Assembly: GCF_958450345.1 (NCBI RefSeq)
Contig: NC_088780.1
Coordinates: forward strand, 31,271,667-31,335,666
DNA from: Calliphora vicina
Taxonomy: Eukaryota; Arthropoda; Insecta; Diptera; Calliphoridae
Direction of reading: 5' to 3'
DNA: 64,000 bases
The notes below the pieces were generated by a model. That model was not told the DNA's origin. It saw nothing but the letters and a program-made list of their open reading frames with translations, and made no database searches. Both the position numbers and the translations under genes were made by a program. Shown in pieces: positions 48,320 to 57,582 of the stretch (positions are counted from its first letter, which is position 1; each line of letters begins with the position of its first letter).

Positions 48320-49310
48320 TATTATTGTGAATACTAGACTTCATTTTATATTTTTCTTAAGTTTCATCAAAATCGGCCCAAAAATATATAATATTTCGCT
48401 ATCTTTCCATGAGAAATTCCAAATATTGAAAAAATTGACCTTTGACCTTCACGATTTAAGGGTTAAAGTTTTCCGATTTTAGAAAACTTTCAGACTATAT
48501 TTAAAATTACCTGGACTATATTATTCTGAATAGCTTTTACTTAAAAATCATTACAGTAAGGAAATTCTGGTCATTCCCCAAAATATGGCCAAAAAATTTG
48601 TTTTTCTCGAATATCGCAAAATTTATATCGCAGGTACGGAAAAACTATAGGAGGTATTGACATACTTTTTTCACATTTTTATTCCCTATTATGTTGTCAA
48701 TAAATCCCCATGTGATGATCAAAAAATTCTGAAATTTGTTTAACAAAATTTTTAAAAATTTGAAATTGGAGTTTTGAACTGCCGTTAAAAAAATTAAATT
48801 TTTTTGGTCATACCTGCGAATAGGTTAACGGTATCCTACGAGGACAAAAACTCATATACAAGTAAATATGGATATATTTTAAGTAAAAATAAGCTTTTAT
48901 TTTAATATTTCTCAAAATATGTTAATTTTTTTCATAAATTTCTTGTTCTAGTGGCCTGAGACACATTAATGGCCTGGCGATTTTTTAATAACTTTAACAT
49001 TTTTTCACCAATTTTTGTCTTTTATATCTTATTATAACGTCAATTACGTACACATTTCGATTCTTTTAAATTAAATTGTAAAAGTCATTATTTAATGGCA
49101 AAATTTTTACAAAAACTGAAAAAATTTCATATTTTCCCCTTGTAAATGCACCTCAAAACTTCAGCGTCGTTGCGCCACCAGTTAACGTTATCCTATCATC
49201 CTAATATTTTACACAATGTGTTTCTACAATACATAGAACAATTCTAGAGGGGGGACGGCCTGTACCTAGAAAGTTTTTTTCGTCCATACAATCTTGGAGC
49301 ACTCTAATAT
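48320..49310. repeat. Dispersed repeat, copy 2 (pairs with 37745-38345)
   Basis: Same blocks as copy 1 in the same order, with about 330 bp extra between AAATTTTTTTGGTC (48805) and TGCACCTCAAAACTTC (49145). It ends at ATCTTGGAGCACTCTAATAT, abutting a mini-me end. Confidence 0.7.
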
Positions 49311-49317
49311 GTATGTA

Positions 49318-49372
49318 TGTACTTTGTGTGGTCGCAAATGAAAAATGTCATGGCGAAGGGTATTAAAAAACC
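49318..49372 (-). mobile_element. mini-me end fragment
   Basis: TACTTTGTGTGGTCGCAAATG, ATGGCGAAGGGTAT: only the distal end of a subfamily 2 copy remains. Confidence 0.65.
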
Positions 49373-49780
49373 CATACCTAGAATAAAATCTTTGTTGTCT
49401 ATTTAAATTTAAAATCTTGTCTAAATTTTGGAACATCCTTTACTTAGATATCACAACTAAACAAACATGTGAAGCAAGAAATAAATAAAATCTGGCATAC
49501 TCAACAAAGGAATTGAAATGAAAATATTTATAGGAGAAGAAAAATATATATATTTTTTTATACGAATACATAGGCAAAGTAAAATAAACAAACACACACA
49601 CACACGTACTCATGGATAAATGTTAAAATGGGCTGACTGCCAGGCCATTGAACATATACACTACGTATACTGTAAATTGAGAGTCCTTAACTTACATACA
49701 TACGTACATTAGGAAGGACCAATTTTCTATTGCTAAAAAGGCAGTTCAACTAATTCAAGCAAAGACCATACTTCATCAAA
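49373..49780. other. AT-rich interval, no feature recognised
   Basis: No coding or RNA feature is supported. A CA microsatellite lies near 49590-49605. Confidence 0.4.
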
Positions 49781-49781
49781 A

Positions 49782-49980
49782 ATGAATCAAGCAGTGACTG
49801 CTACTGGTGCTTGATATCGAGACATGATAATACAGTTCTTTCTGCCTAAATTGGATGATACGACATATGTGTGGTTTCAATTCAATTACTGCATAAGACA
49901 TTTTCTGATCGTGTACTCTATCATTTCAATGATCAGAATTGGCTCCATAAATTGTGTAATTTCTTGTTATTGGGTTACAC
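49782..49980 (+). pseudogene. rosa-like mariner transposase remnant
   Basis: The first part reads MNQAVTATGA, a stop (TGA for an expected CGA), then YRDMIIQFFLPKLDD and VWFQ. After a shift it continues IQLLHKTFSDRVLYHFNDQNW. This order is the conserved middle of a mariner-related transposase group (VTGARYRDMI...FLPKL ... W..QDGAT.H ... GDQNWPPRSCDLTPLD). The segment with the second catalytic Asp is deleted between VWFQ and IQLL, and the third is degraded. It ends at the foldback element. Confidence 0.7.
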
Positions 49981-49984
49981 TGTG

Positions 49985-50720
49985 TGTAATTTTTTGAGTC
50001 ATGGAAATATAACCATATACGGACACCACTACGTGATAAAAGACCAATCAAAAAAAAAGACCCGTGTCTGCCAGTTTTGCCCAAAGTCATGCACTTTTTA
50101 TGGGCCCCCAAAGATTTGAAGCCTCGGGGTAATTTTTGCAAAAAAGGGATCATTTTCTCATGCTCATATCTAGCAAACAGTTCGGAATTTTGATTTACTC
50201 TCTGAGGCAAAGTTGTAGCCCTTGTCACGGAGAATAAAAATTGTGAACATATTAAATCAAAAAAACTTCATCTTCAAGATCAAAATCGCAAAAAACTTTA
50301 AAATTTATTTCGAAATAAATTTAGAAATACATTTTTTTTAATTCCTTTAGTTTTTTCTTACTAACTTATATAGACCTACCTAAACAGTGTTAAGAATCAT
50401 TCCTAGGAAGTTCATATGTTCTAGAAAGTTGTTTATTGAGATCTTGGGTACATTTTTGTAGTTGATTGTTTCCTTGAATTTTGAACGGTTTGCTACCTAT
50501 GGACCTAAACAGGGGAAAAAAGGAAAAAAAATTGAATTTTTTAAAGTTTTTTGCGATTTTGATATTGAAGATGAAGTTTTTTTGATTTTGAACTGATTGC
50601 AAGATATGAGCCTGAGAAAATAATGACTTTTTTGCATAAATTAAACCGAGGCCTCAAATCTTTGGGGACCCATAAAAAAAGTGCATAACTTTGGGCAAAA
50701 CTGGGAGACACGGGACTATA
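49985..50720. mobile_element. Large foldback element, copy 2
   Basis: The left arm contains CCCAAAGTCATGCACTTTTT and CAAAGATTTGAAGCCTCGG; the right arm mirrors it (CCGAGGCCTCAAATCTTTGG ... AGTGCATAACTTTGGG). The inner arms pair CTTCATCTTCAAGATC with GATATTGAAGATGAAG. The centre (50345-50520) is the reverse complement of the centre of copy 1. The outer left part GTCATGGAAATATAACC ... GTGATAAAAGACC has no right partner here. Part of the right inner arm is deleted. Confidence 0.78.
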
Positions 50721-51339
50721 CCAACAAGCCCACAACCACTCGCTAATTGAAGTGGGAAATTCAGTGCAGCATCAACGAACTTCAGTCCATTTAAGAAAAA
50801 TGGTCATGAAATATTTTTTTTCCATTTCAAATGAACCCCTTCCTAATGCACCTACATAAGAGCAGTAGTAATATTTATCTTGTCATACATGTTGTCAACA
50901 TGCAAGTTACAGTCAAAGTTTATTCCTATAATACCTCTCACTCACTATTTTGAGGACACAATACAAGTGAATATCTAAAGTGGATCACAGATCAGTTTAA
51001 ATTGCCTCAAAATAATAATAATACACATGCTACTGTGCGGACAAAAGGAAAATAAATGGATACTGAGGAAGAATCAAGAAGCATTTTTTAAATACTTAGT
51101 ACATATTTAGAAAGTTTAAGTTTTATTTAATAATTTAGGATGTTTTTAAATACAAAATATTATTAAAAGAGTATTCCTTGTGCTTAAACTGTGGCAGAAC
51201 ACTTTTAAATGTTTTATTTCTTCCTAGAAAAGGAAATCTTCCAACTGAAATTGCAACAAGTATAGAAAGTATAGTCAGTCAAGCCCTTCATTATTCTATT
51301 AAAATTTCAATAATTTCTATTTTTGGATTAAAATTATGT
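50721..51339. other. Interval without recognised gene
   Basis: Unique-looking DNA; the open frame at 51178-51453 runs into the mini-me and is not a gene. Confidence 0.4.
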
Positions 51340-51661
51340 TTTTATACCCTTCACCTTCGTGAGAAGGGTATATATAAGTTTGTCATTCCGTTTGTAATTT
51401 CTACATTTTTCATTTCCGACCCTATAAAGTATATATATTCTGGATCCTTATAGATAGCGGAGTCGATTAAGCCATGTCCGTCTGTCTGTCTGTCCGTCTG
51501 TCTGTTGAAATCTGAAGACCCCAGATATCTTCGGGATCCAAATCATCAATAATTCTATCAGACATGCTTTCGAGAATTTTGCTATTTAAAATCAGCAAAA
51601 TCGGTCCACAAATGGCTGAGATATGAGGAAAAAACCAAGACAACCTCGATTTTTGACCTAT
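51340..51661 (+). mobile_element. mini-me copy J, first part (interrupted)
   Basis: TTTATACCCTTCACCTTCG, AGAAGGGTATATATAAG, TTTCCGACCCTATAAAG, the TATATATATTC block and GTCTGTCTGTCTGTCCGTC, then the core to TTTTTGACCTA. The rest is at 52303-52651, after a second mini-me. The microsatellite-conserved core-microsatellite order is clear here. Confidence 0.88.
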
Positions 51662-52302
51662 TTTTATACCCTTTGCCATGAGTGGCAAGGGTATATATAA
51701 GTTTGTCATTCCGTTTGTAATTTAATCTGTCTGTCTGTCCGTCTGTCTGTTGAAATCAATTTTCTGAAGACCCCAGATATCTTCGGGATCCAAATCTTCA
51801 ATAATTCTGTCAGACATGCTTTCGAGAAGTTTGCTATTTAAAATCAGCAAAATCGGTCCATAAATAACGGAGATATGAGCAAAAAACCGGGACAACCTCG
51901 ATTTTTGACCTATTTTTGATCTACATCTGGATTTCTAAGTCATTAATATAGACAATATGGATATCTAATGATAGATATTTCAAAGTCCATTGCAACGATG
52001 TAGATAAGGCTATAGTAAGTTGGACCTACAATGGGTCAAAATCGGGAAAAATATTTTTTAACACGAATTTTTTTTTTCATAAAAAAATTATTTTTGTCAT
52101 AAATATTTTTTCCAAAAAAATTTTTTTTTTTTAAAAAATGTGGAAAAAACTTTTTTTAAAAAAAATTAAAAAACAATTTCAAAAAAAAAAATTTTGAAAA
52201 ACAATTAAAAAAAAAAAATTAAATTTTGTTTACCTAAAAATATTTAAAAAAATTTATTTTAAAGATTCGGCACAGCCGAATATAGCTCTCTTACTTGTTT
52301 AC
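51662..52302 (+). mobile_element. mini-me copy J2, nested inside copy J
   Basis: It begins TTTTTATACCCTTTGCC and runs through CATGAGTGGCAAGGGTAT, jumps over the TA core directly into CTGTCTGTCTGTCCGTC, carries a subfamily 1 core, and ends with the stem-loop ATTCGGCACAGCCGAAT and CTCTCTTACTTGTTT. ACCTA(T) precedes it and ACCTAT follows it. Its start is of the subfamily 2 type while its body is subfamily 1. Confidence 0.87.
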
Positions 52303-52651
52303 CTATATCTGGATTACTAAGACATTAATATAGACAATATGGATATCTAATGATAGATATTTCAAAGACATTTGCAACGACGTATATAAGACCATAGTAA
52401 GTTGGACCTACAATGGGTCAAAATCGGGAAAAAAAATTTTAACCAGAATTTTTTTTTTAAAAAAAAAAATTTAAAAAACAAAAAAAAATTATTTAAAATT
52501 TAAAAAAAAAAAATTTTAAATTTAAAAATTAAAATAACAACTGGAAAAAAAATTAAATTATGTTTACCTAAAAATATTTAAAATTTTGAAGTATAATTTG
52601 GTGAAGGGTATATAAGATTCGGCACAGCCGAATATAGCACTCTTACTTGTT
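52303..52651 (+). mobile_element. mini-me copy J, second part
   Basis: It resumes with ACCTATATCTGGATTAC, exactly where the first part stopped, and ends with GGTGAAGGGTATATAAG, the stem-loop and CACTCTTACTTGTTT. Confidence 0.88.
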
Positions 52652-53366
52652 TAATATCTTATCATATCTGATTCTGAAATTCGTTCGAAAGCTCAGACTA
52701 TCCGGACTACCATTTTGACGGTATCAGTTCGTTCATCACAATCGCGGAGTTATGATCAATCATTCATTCTGAAACTTCAATATCCAGGATGCAATACTCG
52801 CTTATTAGCAGAGGCGTAGCCAAGGAGTATTCGAGTTTAAATCCTCCAAGGGCGGCGGTATGAGGGCTCATGTAAAATTTTTAAACGCGTAAGGTATTTT
52901 TTAAAAATAATGCACTTAGCGGGTTAAAAAAATAGTTTTTTTCTAAAATGCTGTGTTTTTATGTATTTATAATTACTAATCATTACTAAAAAATTATAAT
53001 ATTCTCTTTCGCAAATTTTTTGAATCAATTTTTAAATTTATACAATTTAGTGTAAAACAAAAAATGTATAATATAAATACATACAATAAACTTATGATTT
53101 AAATTTTTTAATAGCATGTTAAGTATGCTTTAATTTCCAATTTTATTCAATAAACTTTTCATTCCAAAGTTACAGCAAAAATTGTGAACAAAGGTCTTTT
53201 TTTCTAAAAAGCAAAGATGCGCTTAAATGGTTAAACAAAATTTTGTTTAACCTTTTTTTCTAAAATGCTGTGTTTTTATGTGCTTATAATAACTCATCAA
53301 TAAAAACTACAATATTTTAACACTACGGCTTCTATGAATTAATCGCCACTTTGGGTACCATCGAAC
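52652..53366. other. AT-rich interval with a CACTGTG-family fragment
   Basis: GTAGCCAAGGAGTATTCGAG near 52811 matches the element at 60593, so 52806-52900 is a degraded piece of that family. The rest shows a doubled TTCTAAAATGCTGTGTTTTT (52953 and 53262) and no gene. Confidence 0.45.
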
Positions 53367-53904
53367 CCACTGTGCGTCCTTCAGAAATTGACCAATTTTT
53401 TTTATCAAAATTTCAACTTTGGGCAACATGTTGTAAAATTCCAAAGCTGGGATCAGAAAACGGAAGACAGCTTTGGAAACCTTGATGTGTTCCCTATTTA
53501 TCCCCAAAGTATTTTCCCAGCCCCGAAGGAAATGTGAACTCTATGGGCAAAATTGTAAAAAATACCATTTTTGGGATTTTCGCTACAATTCTTAGGAATT
53601 GCGGGATTCCCTTTTGACATTTTAACAAGTTTTTTACACTAGCCGAGCACTTTCCAAAAATATAAAAATCTTTGAAATCGGATGGGAAACAAAAAAAAAT
53701 GGCACGTGTTTAAATATTTTACATGTCGAATGTACCCTACTTTGAGCCCCAATAGCGCCGCCCCTGGAGCATTTGTAGGGTCAGTTTTAATAACTTAAAC
53801 TCGAATACTCCTTCTTTGCCCACGTCAAATTTTATCACGATCGCACCAGCCGTTTAAAAATGCCAGATTTATTTCCAAAAATATGTTGATTCTGCCCCAC
53901 TGTG
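53367..53904 (+). mobile_element. Element bounded by CACTGTG, about 540 bp
   Basis: It starts CCCACTGTGCGTCCTTC and ends TCTGCCCCACTGTGC; read inward from the two ends this gives CACTGTG and CACAGTG. Internal landmarks ATTTCAACTTTGGGC, CAAAGCTGGGATCAG and GGAATTGCGGGATTC recur at 61250-61507. GAGCCCCAATAGCGCC and CTCGAATACTCC recur inverted at 60593. No transposase is present. The target duplication is not clear. The right end abuts a mini-me piece. Confidence 0.6.
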
Positions 53905-54003
53905 CATGGCTATATCGACCCCGCTATCTATAGCGATCCAGAAGATATGTACTTTGTGGGGTCGCAAATGAAAAATGTAGAAATTACGAATGGAATGACA
54001 AAC
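53905..54003 (-). mobile_element. mini-me fragment K, target of an LTR
   Basis: ATGGCTATATCGACC ... GGGGTCGCAAATG ... GGAATGACAAAC, then cut off at ATAT, where the solo LTR begins. The family normally continues into a TATATA block here. Confidence 0.7.
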
Positions 54004-54007
54004 ATAT

Positions 54008-54603
54008 TGTTACGTTTTAACCTTTTCAAAACGCTGGTTTATTTCCTTTAAATAAACCGGATACTTTTGATTGCAAATAAAAGCCGTTTAGTAGTTTAAA
54101 AATTGTAACAACTCTTTATTTATTTAAAATGTACAACAACCACAGAATTAAATAGCCACTCAATGTTTTTTATACAGGTTTATAAATTCTCAGAATTACA
54201 GACACAATTTATAATGTACACGAATTTACTTGAAAAACACAACACACTTTAAGGCACTCAGATGATGTTTATTCGTAAAGCGCCTCTGATAAACTCACTA
54301 ACGACTGCAACCTCTGCCACTATTTATAACACTGCACTCTAGATTGCTCTTTAACTGTCAAAGTTCGAATATTCTAGATCATACGCCATCTGTGGTGTAC
54401 TTTCTACAATGTTCTTTAACTGAATATTCGAATTCAAACAGCGTTGCCCATTACGATCAATGGTCAACTGAAAGCTTTTATTTAATAATGCCCACAGATA
54501 TGTTACATTTTGCTATTACAGCAATGTTATTTAAAAGCATTAGGCTACTTTTAAATCAGCCCTTAAAATCGTTGTATTTGAATTCAAGTACAATTTCGTA
54601 ACA
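54008..54603. mobile_element. Solo LTR, copy 2, with ATAT target duplication
   Basis: TGTTACGTTTTAACC ... ATTTCGTAACA, flanked by ATAT at 54004-54007 and 54604-54607. It is 596 bp long and aligns with the 35620 copy (TTTATTTCCTTTAAATAAAC, GGATACTTTTGATTGC, CAACCTCTGCCACTATTTAT) without the internal duplication. Confidence 0.82.
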
Positions 54604-54740
54604 ATATTGTTAGGGATACTGGTGTAGCAGTCATTAATTTCACCACAATATGACCAGGCTTCAAATAACTAGTACCAAAGCAGTGTTTAAAATTGAGATA
54701 TTTACATATATAAATAGTAGGCAGGGTCGAATTGTATGGA

Positions 54741-55005
54741 CGATAAAAAAGTAAGAAATCGTATAGCAGAAACGCAATCTACGCAAAATTCTAAGAAAGT
54801 TTCCTCAAGAAACCATAGGTCTAAAATGAAATCCTATCATGCGCATTTCGACTTTTATTCAATATATATTTTTTAAGTTTTTTTTTTTGAATAAAATTCG
54901 AAATGCGCAAGATAGGATTTGATTTTAGAGCTATGGTTTCTTGGGGAAAATTTCTTAGAATTTTCCGTAGAATGCGTTTCTGCTATACGATTTTTTATGA
55001 AAAAA
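54741..55005. mobile_element. 265-bp hairpin element
   Basis: Arms of roughly 105 nt: AAATCGTATAGCAGAAACGC ... AATCCTATCATGCGCATTTCG on the left, mirrored by CGAAATGCGCAAGATAGGAT ... GCGTTTCTGCTATACGATTT on the right, with a short AT loop. No clear target duplication. A MITE or foldback of unknown class. Confidence 0.8.
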
Positions 55006-55012
55006 AATCGAC

Positions 55013-55760
55013 CCACCCCACGGTGGTCAATTCCGGCCAAAAATCCATAACTTCTTTATTTCTTCATAAAAATGTTTGAAATTTGTTATTTGTATTAAGA
55101 ATAACATAACCAACCGATCGATAAATATTTCGATGTTCAAGTACAGGGTTTGGTCAAAAAAGCATGGACGTTCTAAAAGTACCAACAAATTGCATGTAAG
55201 CGGCTGATATTTATTCCAAAAATAAAGAATAAAATATGTGATCGAAAAAAAATCGGTAATTCAAATTTCGGATTACATATGGAGGGTTTGTCCAAACAAT
55301 CATGGACTTTTTAAAAGCATCGAAAAAATTAGGTTATTCATGTAAATGCCTGAAATTTAGTCCAAAAATTAAGAATAACATAAGTGATTGAAATAAATGG
55401 TCGTAAAAATTTCGGAATACATATACAGGGTTTGGCCAAACAAACGTGGACGTATTGAAATAATCGAAAAAGTTAGGTTATTCATGTAAAATTTGAAATT
55501 TTGTGTACATTTAAGAAAAACAGACTTGATCCATCGCAAAAAATATTATAAATTGCATATAGGAGTTGGCCAAATTAAAATTTACGTTATAAAAGTATCG
55601 AAAAAAGTATGTCATTTTTGTAAATGGCTTCAATAAGGTTTTTAATTAAAAATAACATAAATGATCGATTGAAAAAATTTCGACATACAAATACATGGTT
55701 TGGCCAATTCAGCATAGACGTAAATAACTCTCAAACTTACATAATTTTTGAAATTGACCA
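55013..55760. repeat. About 138-bp tandem repeat, 5-6 copies
   Basis: The landmark CAGGGTTTGGCCAAACAA with variants, followed by GTGGACG, recurs near 55141, 55279, 55424, 55560 and 55692 (spacing 132-145 bp). Other unit landmarks are AAGAATAACATAAGTGATTG and AGGTTATTCATGTAAAT. Units differ by many changes, so it is old. Confidence 0.8.
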
Positions 55761-56771
55761 AAAAAATACAAAAAAAATGTGTAAAATATGTAGGCACTAA
55801 AATCGTTCTGGTTATGAGAATGGCAGATAATTGCAGCTGAAATGTATAGTACTTACTCTTGATACCTTACAGTATTAGATGTAATTTACGCTTAAGCTCT
55901 AATAGCCCCATTTAATTTGTTTTGGCCTTTCAAACTTTTTTTTTTAATTTAGTTTCTATAGATTTTAAACTAGTTCCAAATCATTTCACTTGTATATAAA
56001 AATAACACGCAAAAACTCCTTAATAACTACGTAGAATGGTTAACTGCTAACTGTTTTATAAAAGCATGTGCTAATTTGCAAAAAAAAACTTTAAAGAAAA
56101 AAGCTCAGGCTACTTCAATTCAAAAGTAAAAAAATCACATTTTTCTAATATTAAAATGACAAGAAAAAATCTTTGACTTTACAGCTCTATAAATAACCAT
56201 ATACTTACTTTATAGCCAAAATAATTATGATACTGTATATTCTGAAGTGTTAAGAAAAATTTACCATCAAAATTTTATAAAAATTAAAAAAACAAAAAAA
56301 AACATTTTTGGCCGGAATTTACCACCGTGCACCCTAATAAATAGGGTTAAACAAATACATCTTGAGGCTGTTTGTTTCTTACAGATAACAAAACGCGAGA
56401 AACCCAATCATAAACAAGAGGTTTTTTTAAAAATTTTTCAATGAAAATTCATATTTTTAAATAATTCTTCTAGGTTATTGCAAAAAGCTATTGATATGAT
56501 TTAATTAACATATAAAAAGATTTTTTTATTGAGTTTTATTTAACAAAAAATTCTGATTTATTTTGTTGAACTTTAATATCAAGAACAATTGTAATTTCCA
56601 CTAAAACTTTCCTTTTGGTGCACCCTGTAATGAAACAGGGTGTCTACACATACAATATATTGAAAGATCACTCTACTAGCTACAATCTCTTCATACATTT
56701 CTTACTCCTCAGATCAATAGTTTAAAAGATACGATTTTTAATAAGCTAGATTGGTAATATTTCCCACTGTG
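55761..56771. other. AT-rich interval ending in CCCACTGTGC
   Basis: No gene is seen. The last 80 bp (TTTAAAAGATACGATTTTTA ... TTTCCCACTGTGC) resemble the ends at 20071 and 53904, so part of this interval is probably another CACTGTG element. A small inverted repeat GCACCCTGT/ACAGGGTG lies at 56622-56643. Confidence 0.45.
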
Positions 56772-56965
56772 CATGGTGAAGGTTATAAAAATCGATGTAG
56801 ACATTTTTGCATATATCTCAGCCATTTACGAATCGATTTTCATGTTTGTACGTTATTGGTGGGTTTCAGAAAGTTGATTTCAACAGACAGACGGATATGG
56901 CTACATTGACTCCACTATCTAAGTATAACGATCCAGAATATATAAACTTTATGGGGGTTGCAAAT
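56772..56965 (-). mobile_element. mini-me fragment L (interrupted)
   Basis: ATATCTCAGCCATTTACG, GTTGATTTCAACAGACAGAC and GGGGTTGCAAATGAAA. The continuation GGAATGACAAACTTATATAT lies after copy M, near 57563-57582. Confidence 0.7.
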
Positions 56966-57560
56966 GAAACAAGAGAGCTATATTCGGCAGTGCTGAATAT
57001 AATATCCCTTTACCAAATAATATTTAAAAATACTAATTTTAAATATTTTTAGGTAAAAATTTTTTTTTCAAAGTTGTTTTTTGCATTTTTTGGAAAAAAA
57101 TTGTGTTTTTTAAATTTAATTTTTTTTTAATTTTAAAAAAATTTGTTTACTATGGTCTTATGTATGTCGTTTGCAAAGGTCTTTGAAATATTTATCATTA
57201 GATATCCATATTGTCTTATGAATGACTTAGTAATCCAGATATAGGTCAAAAATCGAGGTTGTCCTGGGTTTTTCTTCATATCTCAGCCATTTGTGAACCG
57301 ATTTTGCTGATTTTAAATAGGAAACTTCTCGAGAGCATGTCTGACAGAATTATTGAAGATTTGGATCCCGAAGATATCTGGTGTCTTCAGAAAATTGATT
57401 TCAACAGACAGACAGACGGATATGGCTTAATCGACTCCGCTATCTATAAGGATCCAGAATATAGTAAATACTTTATAGGGTCGGAAAATTATATTGTGGA
57501 AATTACAAACGGAATGACAAACTTATATATACCCTTCTCACGAAGGTGAAGGGTATAAAA
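56966..57560 (-). mobile_element. mini-me copy M, nested in L
   Basis: ACAAGAGAGC, a compensated stem-loop (ATTCGGCAGTGCTGAAT), the core, CAGACAGACAGACGG and the end CACGAAGGTGAAGGGTATA. It carries a 96-codon frame (57259-57549, TTG start) almost the same as the one in copy A. Confidence 0.85.
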
Positions 57561-57582
57561 AAGGAATGACAAACTTATATAT

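Noticed and set aside
49871..50228. Open frames on both strands over the foldback element
   Set aside because: The plus frame is partly the mariner remnant and otherwise foldback arm; the minus frame is its mirror. No independent gene.
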